From contig NZ_CP150634.1 in the NCBI RefSeq assembly GCF_038051925.1, positions 3,170,300-3,234,299 of the forward strand: a DNA stretch of 64,000 nt, given 5' to 3'. Origin of the DNA: Methylotuvimicrobium sp. KM2 (lineage in GTDB: Bacteria > Pseudomonadota > Gammaproteobacteria > Methylococcales > Methylomonadaceae). Below, piece after piece: positions 11,726 through 21,340 of this stretch (positions are counted from its first letter, which is position 1; the number at the start of each line of letters is the position of its first letter). Position numbers and translations under genes: made by a program. The notes below the pieces were generated by a model. It saw only the letters and a program-made list of their open reading frames with translations, searched no databases and was not told the origin of the DNA.

Positions 11726-12928
11726 CTAACTCACAAGCCAAGCCTTATCGAAACTGCCTCGCTCATATATTTCGTTAAGATTTAATCCAAAATCCCCCGC
11801 GCGCAAAACCCTTGAAATACGATAAGGCTCTTGGTTGCTATTATGTATCGAATCGTCCTCCAGGTCGATTACGGTTTCCTCGCAAGGCTGCTTATCGGCA
11901 TTGAGCAACATCAACACCTTGGGCCTGGTTTTATTAGCGGCATTGCTTTTAATGATTACGCCGACTTCGCCAGACTTCATCTCTACTAGGTTACCGACCG
12001 GATAAATCCCGATACAGTCTATAAATTTTAGAACCAGGCCGGCGTCGAAGTGACTTTCTCGACATTTCATCAAAATATTGATAGCTTCCAAATGGAGGCG
12101 CCCTTTACTGTATACTCGATCGCTAGTAATCGCATCGTACGTATCGACAATCGCGACAATGCGAACAAAGGGGGAAAGCGCGGATTCCGAAATACCTCGT
12201 GGATAACCTTGGCCGTCCAGTCGCTCATGATGCGCATAGGCGGCATCGACGGCTCCGGGATAAATACCGCGAGCAGACATTAGAATATTGCGGCCATGCG
12301 TAGTATGAGACCTCATGGTTTCGAGCTCTTCCGGCGATAGCTTTCCCTCTTTATTCAAAATATCCAAGGGCACTTTCATCTTACCCATATCATGCATCAA
12401 GCCGCAGATTCCGAGCTTATTCAGGTCGTCGATCGAATAATTCAAATGCCGGCCTAGCATGATCGACATTAAACAGACATTTAAAGAATGCTGCGAAGTA
12501 TACTCATCGTTGTTCTTCAACTGCGTCAGCAACATCATTGCGTCCGAGTTTCTCAGAACTCTAGCTACGCAAGCTTCCACAGATTTCTTAACGGCTTCGA
12601 CATTCAACTGATTACCGAATCGAATATCGTCCATGACCGTTTTCACTAAATCGCTGGTTTGCCGATACGTATCGTTTGCATCGGCAAAAACGACCATTTT
12701 TTCTTTGAGTTCCGCCGATAACGCGCCATGCGTTTCTTTTTGCCTGGAAGGGTCGATCAAGACATAATCGCATACATTCTGAACAGCCTTGATGTCGGCA
12801 TTCGATTTAATATCGAACCCTTGCAACATAAATGGCGACTCTTCCCAAGGAATATCCAACTCGCTGACAAACATCCCGATTTCCAGTTGGTAGACATGAA
12901 TTCGTATCGTTTTGCCGCTTTCCCGCAT
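11726..12928 (-). CDS. HD-GYP domain protein, probable cyclic-di-GMP phosphodiesterase
   Basis: 400 residues: an N-terminal DUF3391-type domain (about 1-130) and an HD-GYP domain. Metal ligands are visible: His147, His179-Asp180 (HDMGK), His208, and the HHERLDGQGYP motif at 233-243. Family members hydrolyse c-di-GMP to pGpG or GMP. Start ATG has AGGAA upstream. It follows the lipoprotein gene by 16 bases, in the hslO operon, suggesting co-expression but no obvious functional link. Confidence 0.93.
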   Translation of the reverse strand: MRESGKTIRIHVYQLEIGMFVSELDIPWEESPFMLQGFDIKSNADIKAVQNVCDYVLIDPSRQKETHGALSAELKEKMVVFADANDTYRQTSDLVKTVMDDIRFGNQLNVEAVKKSVEACVARVLRNSDAMMLLTQLKNNDEYTSQHSLNVCLMSIMLGRHLNYSIDDLNKLGICGLMHDMGKMKVPLDILNKEGKLSPEELETMRSHTTHGRNILMSARGIYPGAVDAAYAHHERLDGQGYPRGISESALSPFVRIVAIVDTYDAITSDRVYSKGRLHLEAINILMKCRESHFDAGLVLKFIDCIGIYPVGNLVEMKSGEVGVIIKSNAANKTRPKVLMLLNADKQPCEETVIDLEDDSIHNSNQEPYRISRVLRAGDFGLNLNEIYERGSFDKAWLVS

Positions 12929-12944
12929 GTAAGTTTCCTGTTAA

Positions 12945-13721
12945 TTACAATGACGCTTGAGTTTCCTCTAAATACTTCCGGTATTTAATCGAAAGCTTAA
13001 CACCGGCAAAACGGCCTGCCATTCTGATTAATTCGTCCGTTTTTTTATCGAAAGTCAATTTCACTTCACTCAAGGCACGATCTTCATAACCTTTTTTTAT
13101 GCCCATCGTCTCGAGTAAAAAATGATAAAGATAAATTTCTTGTTCATCGCTCACGTCGATGATTTCTAACGGTTCGCCAAGCTCTGCAAGGACCGATTCT
13201 TTTTTCGGTAACGATGCTGCAATTTTTTCGATATGATCGGCATTCGCCCGCATTTGTTTTGCGCCTTCATTTATTTCTGCACCGGCCAGCGATCGCAAGG
13301 AAACTTCTAAAAATTCCGCCGGAGCAATACGCAAAAACAACTCTGAAAACGTCCACGCAATCAGACGATTCTCTTTGTTGAAGTCGAGATTGAAAAAGAA
13401 TTTGACTTCAGGAAGTATCGGTTTTTGATTCCTGTCGACTTTATGAAACCAATAACTCCAACGCCTTCCCTCTCCTAACGGATCGGAATAACTCGGACGC
13501 AAACCCGATAGCGAGACGAAGTCCTCGCTATACATAATTGGATTATTGAATCGCAAGGTAAAGTCATCGGTATTGACCACCGTAAAGTTATTATCGAATT
13601 GATCCAGTTGACGGTAGGTTTGAAACGCCCGCCACCAATATATACAGCCGGTTAAAGTAAAGCACAAAATCAGCACAATCGTCCGGCCGAACCATAATTT
13701 GAACGTTTTATTACTCATCAT
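12945..13721 (-). CDS. Putative lipoprotein of unknown function
   Basis: 258 residues. The N-terminus has positive charge, a hydrophobic stretch (IVLILCFTL) and a lipobox LTGC ending near residue 26, so it should be an acylated envelope lipoprotein. I do not recognise the mature domain. ATG 13721 overlaps the hslO stop as TGATG, giving translational coupling; TTG one codon earlier and ATG one later are alternatives. Middle gene of hslO - lipoprotein - HD-GYP. Confidence 0.75.
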   Translation of the reverse strand: MMSNKTFKLWFGRTIVLILCFTLTGCIYWWRAFQTYRQLDQFDNNFTVVNTDDFTLRFNNPIMYSEDFVSLSGLRPSYSDPLGEGRRWSYWFHKVDRNQKPILPEVKFFFNLDFNKENRLIAWTFSELFLRIAPAEFLEVSLRSLAGAEINEGAKQMRANADHIEKIAASLPKKESVLAELGEPLEIIDVSDEQEIYLYHFLLETMGIKKGYEDRALSEVKLTFDKKTDELIRMAGRFAGVKLSIKYRKYLEETQASL

Positions 13722-14590
13722 CAATGCCTTGTATCTGTTGCGTTAGTCACTGCGATGTCGGCAAACAAACCTTCGACATCTATACGGTCGAATGAATAAT
13801 TTTGTCCACAGAATTCGCAATTGACTTCTATGTCGCCTCGAGACTGCAAAATATCCTCGAGTTCTTCCCTTCCCAGGGAACGCAATGTGTTTTCGATCTT
13901 GTTTCGTGAACAAGCGCAACGAAACTCGACCGATTCGGAGTCGAGTACTCTGACTTTTTCCTGGTTAAACAATCGATATAAGAGCGGCTCGCAATCCAGT
14001 TCCAATAATTCGCGATCCGTCACCGTTTGAGCCAACATTTCGATACGTGCCCAGTCTTCCTTATCACCCTTCCGGCTCGGCAATTCCTGCAACAACAAGC
14101 CTGCTGCTTGATACTGATCCGCGACCAACCAAACTCGAGTATTTAATTGTTCGGATTGACTGAAATAAGTCTCCAACGCTTCACCGAGATTCCGTCCCGC
14201 TAATGGAACCACCCCTTGATAGGGCGAACTATTTTCACTCTCAATCGTTAATATTAATTGTCCTTGCCCATACATTTGCTCGAACGAAGCGTTATCGACA
14301 TCCTCGTTACAGCGAACCAAACCGCGAATATTTCTTTCATCCGAGGATTGAGCCACCAACGTTCTGATAACACCGGTTCCTTGAGCCTGCAAAATCATCG
14401 AGCCTTTAAATTTTACAATGGCGGACAACATAGTTACGGCGGCCATCGCTTGACCCAACTGCTCCATAATAAACGGCGAAGCCTGCTGGTGTGCTATCGA
14501 TTGACGCCAGCTTTCATTTAGCTTGACCCATTCGCCTCTAACACCTAGGTCTTCGAATATAAAACGACGTAATTGATCTTGTTCTTTCAT
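13721..14590 (-). CDS. hslO: HslO (Hsp33), redox-regulated chaperone
   Basis: 289 residues. Cytosolic holdase activated by oxidation; the four zinc-binding cysteines stand at 225 and 227 (CAC) and at 258 and 261 (CEFC), the usual CxC...CxxC switch. N-terminal RRFIFEDLGVRGEWVKL is typical. First gene of a three-gene operon with tight stop/start overlap to the lipoprotein gene. Confidence 0.97.
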   Translation of the reverse strand: MKEQDQLRRFIFEDLGVRGEWVKLNESWRQSIAHQQASPFIMEQLGQAMAAVTMLSAIVKFKGSMILQAQGTGVIRTLVAQSSDERNIRGLVRCNEDVDNASFEQMYGQGQLILTIESENSSPYQGVVPLAGRNLGEALETYFSQSEQLNTRVWLVADQYQAAGLLLQELPSRKGDKEDWARIEMLAQTVTDRELLELDCEPLLYRLFNQEKVRVLDSESVEFRCACSRNKIENTLRSLGREELEDILQSRGDIEVNCEFCGQNYSFDRIDVEGLFADIAVTNATDTRH

Positions 14591-14834
14591 GTTTTAATCA
14601 TTTCATTAAATTAAAGGTTATTATAAGGCATAGCTTTACTTAGGCTATGTATGCGGTAATAGTGTAACTATTCAGTCCCCCGGCAATTATCGTTCCCACG
14701 CTGGAGCGTTGGAACGATAGGGTGTGTGAATAATTACTTCGAGATTGGTGTAGTATTCACTTCAACTATTAACGCGAACATAGTTTTTATACTTAATCTC
14801 ATCTAAACAGTCACTGAACCCAACGGTATTCGTA
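14591..14834. other. hslO-msrA divergent intergenic region
   Basis: Contains a degenerate GTAACTATTCA... / CGTTCCCACGCTGGAGCG repeat unit at about 14664-14745 and otherwise AT-rich DNA that should hold the divergent promoters. No ORF or RNA gene recognised. Confidence 0.5.
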
Positions 14835-15467
14835 ATGATCTTTAGCCATAAAAAAACCGTCATGGTCACCCCGTCGCAAGCCTTGCCCGGACGAGAAACC
14901 TCGATTAGCGTAACTCCGAAACATTTTGTCACCGGGCACACGATCGTTCCGCCTTTTCCCGATCACTTGGTTCTTGCACTATTCGGCATGGGCTGCTTTT
15001 GGGGAGCCGAACGAAAATTCTGGCAATGTCATGGCGTTTACAGTACTGCGGTCGGCTATAGCGGCGGCTATACCCCTAACCCAAGCTACGAGGAAGTCTG
15101 TACCGGCCAAACCGGTCACAGCGAAGTCGTTCGAGTGGTCTTCGATCCGAAACTCATAACTTATGAGCACTTATTGAAACTATTTTGGGAATCTCATAAT
15201 CCGACTCAAGGCATGCGTCAAGGTAACGATATCGGAACACAATATCGCTCGGGTATTTATTTTTACTCAACGGAACAGGAAGAAGCCGCATGCCGGTCGC
15301 AAAAATACTATCAACAGCGATTATCAAACAACGGGCACGGCCTGATTAGTACCGAAATATTACCGGCCGGCATTTTTTATTATGCCGAAGACTATCATCA
15401 ACAATATCTGGCCAAAAACCCGGGCGGTTATTGCGGCTTAGGCGGCTTAGGGGTTAACTACGATTAG
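14835..15467 (+). CDS. msrA: MsrA, peptide methionine-S-sulfoxide reductase
   Basis: Reduces methionine-S-sulfoxide in proteins with thioredoxin as electron donor. 210 residues including an N-terminal extension of about 45 before the core, as in E. coli MsrA. Catalytic Cys54 sits in GMGCFWGAE; the C-terminal [14 protein letters not shown] carries a recycling cysteine. The start is not decided: ATG 14835 has no clear ribosome site, and ATG at codon 10 is possible. Confidence 0.95.
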   Translation: MIFSHKKTVMVTPSQALPGRETSISVTPKHFVTGHTIVPPFPDHLVLALFGMGCFWGAERKFWQCHGVYSTAVGYSGGYTPNPSYEEVCTGQTGHSEVVRVVFDPKLITYEHLLKLFWESHNPTQGMRQGNDIGTQYRSGIYFYSTEQEEAACRSQKYYQQRLSNNGHGLISTEILPAGIFYYAEDYHQQYLAKNPGGYCGLGGLGVNYD

Positions 15468-15484
15468 CATGGGATAGCAGGCAA

Positions 15485-15512
15485 AAAAAAGCGGTTTAAA
15501 AAAACCGCTTAA
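15485..15512 (-). terminator. Intrinsic terminator-like hairpin
   Basis: Arms AAGCGGTTT / AAACCGCTT around an A-rich loop. The run of eight A on the left means the T-tract lies after the stem only for transcription on the minus strand; on the plus strand (msrA) no T-run follows. It may still end msrA transcripts, but geometrically it fits a minus-strand transcript. Confidence 0.5.
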
Positions 15513-15617
15513 GAAGATATTTAGGAAGGATATATAACGCAACTTTCAGCTTTGAGATTTAAAGTAAAACCTCAAAAGTTAGATATATACTAGCAATATG
15601 AAATGCAAATAAAAATG

Positions 15618-16568
15618 TGACATATTGTCGCAGCCTAATCAGTCATCGATTCATAGCCGCTAATATTGGTATTTTTCTGGTTACCACGATCCTCCGTCAC
15701 TGCCATTAAGTTAAGCCTTTTCTGGTTCCCACGGTCCTCCGTGGGAATCCGTACCTTGGCTGTCGAAACCAGATTGGTATGCGTTCCCACGCTGGAGCGA
15801 TGGGAACGAGGAAATACGTGACCTGTTGCCGCTGCCTGATCAGTCATCGAATCATAGCCGCTAATATTGGTATTTTTCTGGTTACCACGGTCCTCCGTCA
15901 CTGCCATTAAGTTAAGCCTTTTCTGGTTCCCACGGTCCTCCGTGGGAACCCATACCTTGGCTGTCGAAACCAGATTGGTATGCGTTCCCACGCTGGAGCG
16001 ATGGGAACGAGGAAAAATCTCCCCCAGCCACTCTTTTTCAAAGAGGGGAGTAAAACTCCAAGGACCTTAACTTAACGGCATTGACGGTCCTCCGTGGGAA
16101 CCCATACCCTGGCTGCAGAAACAAGACCGGCATGCATTCCCACGCTGGAGCGGTGGGAACGAGGAAATACGTGACATATTGTCGTAGCCTAATCAGTCAT
16201 CGATTCATAGCCGCTAATATTGGTATTTTTCTGGTTACCACGGTCCTCCGTCACTGCCATTAAGTTAAGCCTTTTCTGGTTCCCACGGTCCTCCGTGGGA
16301 ACCCATACCCTGGCTGCAGAAACAAGACCGGCATGCATTCCCACGCTGGAGCGGTGGGAACGAGGAAATACGTGACATATTGTCGTAGCCTAATCAGTCA
16401 TCGATTCATAGCCGCTAATATTGGTATTTTTCTGGTTACCACGGTCCTCCGTCACTGCCATTAAGTTAAGCCTTTTCTGGTTCCCACGGTCCTCCGTGGG
16501 AATCCGTACCTTGGCTGTCGAAACCAGATTGGTATGCGTTCCCACGCTGGAGCGATGGGAACGAGGAA
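15618..16568. repeat. Tandem array of ~200-base repeats (family D)
   Basis: Four copies of a unit starting GTGAC.T.TTG.CG....CCT.ATCAGTCATCGA at 15618, 15818, 16171 and 16374. Each contains TATTTTTCTGGTTACCACGGTCC, a CCACGGTCCTCCGTGGG hairpin and a CCCACGCTGGAGCG.TGGGAACGAGG end. The copy beginning near 15818 carries a CCCCTCTTTGAAAAAGAG-type unit (about 16016-16085). The spacing is near 200 (203 for the last pair, 353 across the insertion). Short ORFs across it are artefacts of the repeat. Confidence 0.85.
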
Positions 16569-16610
16569 AATTCACCCTCGTAAAATTAACTTAACCCATT
16601 AAAGTATTTC

Positions 16611-18029
16611 ATGTTTTCAGACATACTGCCTAAAACCGAATTATCGACAAAACAAAACCTGAAATGGCTCTTCATCTTGAGAAATCTGATGATAGCCAGT
16701 CAATCGGTGCTCATCCTAATATCCGTGCACGGACTAAACATCGTTCTACCCCAAGAACAGCTTTGGCTGGTCGTGCTTTCGATTGCATCGGTCAATCTCT
16801 ATACTTGGATGCGTTTAAAAACCGACGACCCGGTAACCGAACTGGAAATTTTTTCTCATTTGGTCATCGACGTCTTAAGCATTGCCGCACTCCTCTATAT
16901 GACGGGCGGGGCCTCCAATCCGATTATCTGGGTGTTTTTGTTGCCGTTGATCATTACCGCGATCATGCTGCCGCCGTCTTATGCATGGTATATGGTGATT
17001 CTGACCACATCGACTTATACGGTTTTAATCACCTACAACATACCCTTGCCGGCCATAGAACCTCATATACCGACCACAACACCCGAATTGATGATGATCG
17101 AAAAAATGACTGCCGACTCGCCGCATTCGGACATGGATCATTTCGAAATGCTGCGCCAAATGCACGAAATAGGCGATAAGCATTATTTCAATCTGCATAT
17201 CTTCGGCATGTGGTTCGGTTTTGTATTCAGCGCTGGCTTAGTCGCTTTTTTTGTTGTGGAACTGGCGAAAACACTGAGAGCTCAGGAACGATCGCTCGCC
17301 GAAGCGCGTGAAAATGCCTTACGGGATGAGCGGGTTGTCTCGCTTGGCACACTAGCGGCAAGTGCCGCTCACGACATCAGCACACCGCTGGCAACTATTG
17401 CGATCGTCGCCCATGAATTGGAAAATGAATACCCCGATCACAGGTATCCCGATCTACATGAAAAAGCCCAAATCATGGCTCAACAAATCAACCGTTGCAA
17501 ACAAGCGTTATCGGTCATGTCGGCCAGCGCGGGTGAAATGCGGGCGGAATCCGGTAAAATTATGCCCTTGATCGAGTATATCGATGAAGTAATCAGCCAA
17601 TGGCGCACGCACAGACCCGAAACGAAACTCAACTTGTTTATCAATCCTGTAGTACCTACGAATGCCGGCATCATTGCCGAACGTACACTGACTCATTCGT
17701 TGATCAACATTTTGAACAATGCCGCCGAAGCGACTCAAGACGACCTCGGCATCGAGTTTCATGCTTCTTGGGACTTGGAACAAGCCCACATAAAGATTCG
17801 CGACTTCGGCCCCGGCGTGCGTTCGGAAATTTTGGAACTGATCGGTAAACAGCCGGTCATTAGCAATAAGTCCGGCCTAGGCGTGGGGCTTTTTTTAACG
17901 TGTAGCACCATTCGCCGACTAGGCGGTAAAATAGAATTCACTAATTTAGAATCCGGCGGGGCTTGTGTGGAAATTACCCTGCCTTTACTCGCTTTGGAGG
18001 AAGCAAATGACATCACAGGAACCGGATAA
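16611..18029 (+). CDS. regB: RegB/PrrB-type redox sensor histidine kinase
   Basis: 472 residues with about six N-terminal membrane segments, then a kinase core. Seen: a quinone-loop heptapeptide GGASNPI at 99-105 (RegB consensus GGxxNPF), H-box SAAHDISTPLATIA with His254, Cys296 in the INRCKQAL dimerisation helix (equivalent to the redox cysteine of RegB), N-box ILNNAAEA, and GLGVGLFL. Senses the redox state of the quinone pool/electron chain and phosphorylates RegA. The 3' end overlaps regA by 23 bases. Upstream it is directly abutted by the repeat array, which leaves only about 45 bases of unique leader. Confidence 0.92.
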   Translation: MFSDILPKTELSTKQNLKWLFILRNLMIASQSVLILISVHGLNIVLPQEQLWLVVLSIASVNLYTWMRLKTDDPVTELEIFSHLVIDVLSIAALLYMTGGASNPIIWVFLLPLIITAIMLPPSYAWYMVILTTSTYTVLITYNIPLPAIEPHIPTTTPELMMIEKMTADSPHSDMDHFEMLRQMHEIGDKHYFNLHIFGMWFGFVFSAGLVAFFVVELAKTLRAQERSLAEARENALRDERVVSLGTLAASAAHDISTPLATIAIVAHELENEYPDHRYPDLHEKAQIMAQQINRCKQALSVMSASAGEMRAESGKIMPLIEYIDEVISQWRTHRPETKLNLFINPVVPTNAGIIAERTLTHSLINILNNAAEATQDDLGIEFHASWDLEQAHIKIRDFGPGVRSEILELIGKQPVISNKSGLGVGLFLTCSTIRRLGGKIEFTNLESGGACVEITLPLLALEEANDITGTG

Positions 18030-18555
18030 ACCGCGATTACTTTTAGTCGACGACGACGAAACCTTTTGCAAGGTGTTACAGAGCGCAATGGAAAAACGCG
18101 CATTCGAAGTCCTGGTCGCCAACAACGTCGAAAACGGTATCAAACTCGCCGAACAATTCGAGCCTGAATACGCGGTAATCGACTTACGCATCGGTCATCA
18201 GTCCGGTCTGGAATTAGTTAAGAAGCTAATGTCGCTCGACGATAACACGCGGATCGTGATGCTAACCGGTTTCGCCAGTATCGCCACGGCGGTCGAGGCT
18301 ATCAAACTTGGTGCGATCCATTATTTGACGAAACCGGCCAATGCCGATGAAATTGTCGCCGCACTGAATAAAAACGAAGGCGACGCCACGGTCAGCATCA
18401 ATGAAAACCCGCTATCGATCAAACGTTTGGAATGGGAGCATCTACAAAAAGTACTGATGCAACATGACGGCAACATATCGGCTGCGGCGCGCGCACTAAA
18501 CATGCACCGCAGAACCTTACAACGCAAACTCGATAAGCGGCCCGTTAGAGAATAA
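18007..18555 (+). CDS. regA: RegA/PrrA-type response regulator
   Basis: 182 residues from ATG 18007, preceded by GGAGGAAGCAA inside the regB tail. Receiver domain with acidic DDD at 15-17, phospho-acceptor Asp59 (VIDLRIG) and Lys near 105 (LTKPA), then a short linker and a Fis-like helix-turn-helix (GNISAAARALNMHRRTLQRKL), as in the RegA/PrrA/ActR family. Works with the overlapping regB to tie gene expression to respiratory redox state. Confidence 0.93.
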   Translation: MTSQEPDKPRLLLVDDDETFCKVLQSAMEKRAFEVLVANNVENGIKLAEQFEPEYAVIDLRIGHQSGLELVKKLMSLDDNTRIVMLTGFASIATAVEAIKLGAIHYLTKPANADEIVAALNKNEGDATVSINENPLSIKRLEWEHLQKVLMQHDGNISAAARALNMHRRTLQRKLDKRPVRE

Positions 18556-18628
18556 TAGCGCCGCCTTATCTCTAAGCCGCCTCAATCCTTTTTTCGCTTT
18601 GCACCTAAAAAAAACGAAATTATACCCT

Positions 18629-18862
18629 TCGCACTTCAAATTTCGGCAGTGCTTTAGGAGCACACCGGTGCCGAATTTTGACAGCAATTCCCAATTTGGG
18701 GATCAAAAAGGGTGGGGGGTATGCTTGGCGAGGATGTCGGCAGCAGGGAGCTGCCGCCAAGCCCCCATGGATGGGTTTACGGCGTTCCTCGACAGGCATA
18801 CCCCACACCCTAATATCGGCGAAAATGCTCAAACTGGGAATTGCTGGAATTTTGATCTCCGA
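18629..18862. repeat. Composite palindromic repeat (ACCCTTCGCACTTCAAATTT type)
   Basis: Outer inverted pair ATACCCTTCGCACTTC... / ...GATCTCCGATAGGTAT encloses a family A-like core (GGGGGGTATGCTTGGCGAGG / GACAGGCATACCCCACACC). A sister element with the same outer parts but a different core is at about 54325-54482. No gene. Confidence 0.65.
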
Positions 18863-18929
18863 TAGGTATAAATGTGTAACGGATATATAATACCTGTACG
18901 AGACATATACTAATCAAAGTTACCGAATC

Positions 18930-19421
18930 ATGTTAGCCACAGAAGACATAGAATACATAAAAAAGCACTTAGCCGAATGGTTGGCGGAGCAATCTCTCGG
19001 CAAGCCGCCGGTAGTTTATGAAATCGAACTGCGCGAGCGCATGGTGCGGGTCGAAGAAGCGCTGAAAAACCAGGGCGAAGAACTCAAAGCGCAACGCGAA
19101 ACGATGCAGATGATCATGCAGCAGATGGATAAGCGCTTTGATCAAATGCAGCACGAAACCAATAAACGTTTCGAGCAAGTCGATAAGCGTTTCGAGCAAG
19201 TCGATAAACGCCTCGAACAAATGCAGCAAGAAAACAATAAGCGCTTCGAGCAAGTCGATAAGCGCTTCGAACAAATGCAGCAAGACACCAACAAGCGCTT
19301 CGAACAAGTTCATCAGGAAATACTACAACTTCACCGCGACATGCGGCAACTGACCATGTGGGCGATGGGTATTTTTCTATCGGTCGCCGGCCTGACTGTC
19401 GCCGTATTTCGAATGTTATAG
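18930..19421 (+). CDS. Coiled-coil protein with C-terminal membrane anchor
   Basis: 163 residues, no family I can name. Residues about 50-135 are a long coiled coil built from near-identical repeats of (D/T)NKRFEQ(V/M) and DKRFEQVDKR; the last 25 residues (MWAMGIFLSVAGLTVAVF) form one membrane span. The topology suggests a tail-anchored protein with a cytosolic coiled coil. The repeats are also near-identical in DNA, so copy number may vary. No clear ribosome site before the ATG. Confidence 0.7.
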   Translation: MLATEDIEYIKKHLAEWLAEQSLGKPPVVYEIELRERMVRVEEALKNQGEELKAQRETMQMIMQQMDKRFDQMQHETNKRFEQVDKRFEQVDKRLEQMQQENNKRFEQVDKRFEQMQQDTNKRFEQVHQEILQLHRDMRQLTMWAMGIFLSVAGLTVAVFRML

Positions 19422-19756
19422 CGGTTAGTTCCGATAGATATTCTTGGTAAAACCTAAGAACTGCGAATTTTAAGCGGCAAATTACAACTTTTCTACAGTG
19501 TTAACGCCGACATAACCCCCCTTTTCCGCTCGTTCCCAAGCTCTAGCTTGGCAACGCAGGCACTGGAAGCTCTAGCTTCCCGAAGCTTATCAAGTCAGTT
19601 GAAATTGGCATTGTTGCAGACACGGCGGGTAAAGGGATAAATAAAAAACATCTGTTTTTCTCTCGCTTTGCACCGCGAAGATATAGAACTTCGCATATCG
19701 ATTTCCCAAGCTGGCGCTGGGGAATCAACAAACACTGCTTAATTTAGGAGTATCAA

Positions 19757-20299
19757 ATGGCTTTAGCCTATCAAGAACATTACACGATTGACGACTATCA
19801 ACAATGGGAAGGCAATTGGGAATTAATCGAAGGCATGCCTTATGCGATGACGCCATCGCCCTCAGTTACTCACCAAATGGTTGCATTTAACATAGCAACA
19901 TCAATCAAGGATGCCTTAAAAAACCGGAATACCGATTGTCCCGACCAATGCGCCATCTTGATGGAAACCGATTGGCAAATAGCCGGCGATACGATAGTCA
20001 GACCCGATGTCATGGTGATTTGTCAGCCTATCGACGAAAAAGTTTTAGTAACGCCCGATCTGATCATTGAAGTTGTATCGCCAACGAGCGCGAAACGAGA
20101 CGAGATCATAAAGCTTGATCTCTACCAGCGTGAAGGCCTACCCCACTACATCCTTGTTTATCCGGAAAACCGTCTGGCTAAAGTCTATCGAAACGATGCA
20201 CAAAAGTTTATAAAACAAGGGGATTATTCATCTGAAAAAGTTGAATTCGCAATTCACGACTGCCGCTTCAACATTGATTTTGCTACGATTTGGCGATGA
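19757..20299 (+). CDS. Uma2 family endonuclease (DUF820)
   Basis: 180 residues of the PD-(D/E)XK-fold Uma2/DUF820 family, abundant in cyanobacteria and present in methanotrophs. Visible core: RPDVMVIC, the DLIIEVVSPTSAKRDE motif (catalytic Glu) and the following KLDLYQREGLPHYILVYP. AGGAG eight bases before ATG fixes the start. Biological role in any organism is unclear; often seen among mobile DNA. Confidence 0.88.
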   Translation: MALAYQEHYTIDDYQQWEGNWELIEGMPYAMTPSPSVTHQMVAFNIATSIKDALKNRNTDCPDQCAILMETDWQIAGDTIVRPDVMVICQPIDEKVLVTPDLIIEVVSPTSAKRDEIIKLDLYQREGLPHYILVYPENRLAKVYRNDAQKFIKQGDYSSEKVEFAIHDCRFNIDFATIWR

Positions 20300-20441
20300 G
20301 AAAACCATCTATCACGCTGCTCGTTACAAAGCACTAGCTTCACGGAGGGGCGGGTTATTCAACCCGTACCGGACGTTTAGATTCGCTTTTTCCCACGGTC
20401 GAAACGTTTAGAATTTCGTTAGTTCGGTAGGCACCGTCATT

Positions 20442-20585
20442 GTAATTATTCACGCCCCTATCGTTCCCACGCTCCGGCGTGGGAATGAAGACCGAGACGC
20501 TCTGGCGTCTCGTACCGCTGGAGCGGTACTCAGGCGTTCCCACGCAGAGCGTGGGAACGATTATTGCCGGGGGACTGAAAGTTAC
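20442..20585. repeat. MITE-like element, family F
   Basis: 144 bases with ends GTAATTATTCA and TGAAAGTTAC (imperfect terminal inverts), containing CGTTCCCACGCTCCGGCGTGGGAA, a GAGACGCTCTGGCGTCTC hairpin and CCGCTGGAGCGG. The copy at 54143-54288 is aligned over its full length. Confidence 0.8.
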
Positions 20586-20620
20586 CCGTCATTAGGTACG
20601 CATAGCGTAATCCACCTGGA

Positions 20621-21340
20621 TCAAGCACACTCCTTGAATTCAACATTATCCTTTGCCGAGTAGCTTTTATAGTGCAATTGAAAGCCTTGATTCCATATTG
20701 GATTTTGCAATATCTCATTCATATGAATTTTATAAGGGAAACGCTCCCCATTTAATTCACACGAATCGCCGACTTGATCCATTTTAAAATTTTCTTTAGT
20801 GATCAAGCGATATAGCATCTTTGTCGTTAAAAAATACCAGTTGTGAATTCGATTTTCAGCGCAATACAAAGATGCGGCACGGAACATACCCCATATGATA
20901 CTTCGGTTCAAATGACGTTGATTACGCAAGTAATCAACGTCATCATGCACGCCATGTTTTTCAGTTAATCCAGTCGGCGGCTCGCCATCACTGGAGCGCC
21001 GCCTTACCTCTTTAATTACGCACAAGCGGGATATTTCCACCGATCTATGTAAATCCGATTTGATAACCCCATTACTGAGCCTACAATGTTTTTCCAGAGG
21101 TAAATAACCCAGCTCCGGTAGAATCAATCGCATAGCGCCGACAAAGCGACCGGTTAATTTATTTTTCACTATGAAATGAACCGAATGCTTATCCCACTCA
21201 TCCACTTCTAATTGTGCGCCATTCGATGTTTTTTCAAACCCCATCTCCTCACAATAAACTTGATAACGGATATTGTAATGGATCTGCTTCGACTCATCGT
21301 TATCGGCAAGATAAACGTCAAAATAATCATCGAACATCAT
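20621..21340 (-). CDS. PEP-CTERM/exosortase system-associated acyltransferase
   Basis: 239 residues, GNAT-fold, distantly related to acyl-homoserine-lactone synthases. Recognised by YNIRYQVYCEEMGFE near residue 23, the EVDEWD-like DEWDKHSVHFIV segment, the LPLEKHCRLSNG block and VEISRLCVIKEVRRR, all typical of the exosortase-linked acyltransferase family. The reaction in this family has not been defined; acyl transfer from acyl-ACP or acyl-CoA is inferred. Divergent from a paralogue at 22371. Confidence 0.88.
   Translation of the reverse strand: MMFDDYFDVYLADNDESKQIHYNIRYQVYCEEMGFEKTSNGAQLEVDEWDKHSVHFIVKNKLTGRFVGAMRLILPELGYLPLEKHCRLSNGVIKSDLHRSVEISRLCVIKEVRRRSSDGEPPTGLTEKHGVHDDVDYLRNQRHLNRSIIWGMFRAASLYCAENRIHNWYFLTTKMLYRLITKENFKMDQVGDSCELNGERFPYKIHMNEILQNPIWNQGFQLHYKSYSAKDNVEFKECA

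Noticed and set aside
15618..16568. CRISPR-like regular repetition
   Set aside because: Units are about 200 bases, are themselves palindromic mosaics, differ by point changes and have no unique spacers; no cas genes are near.
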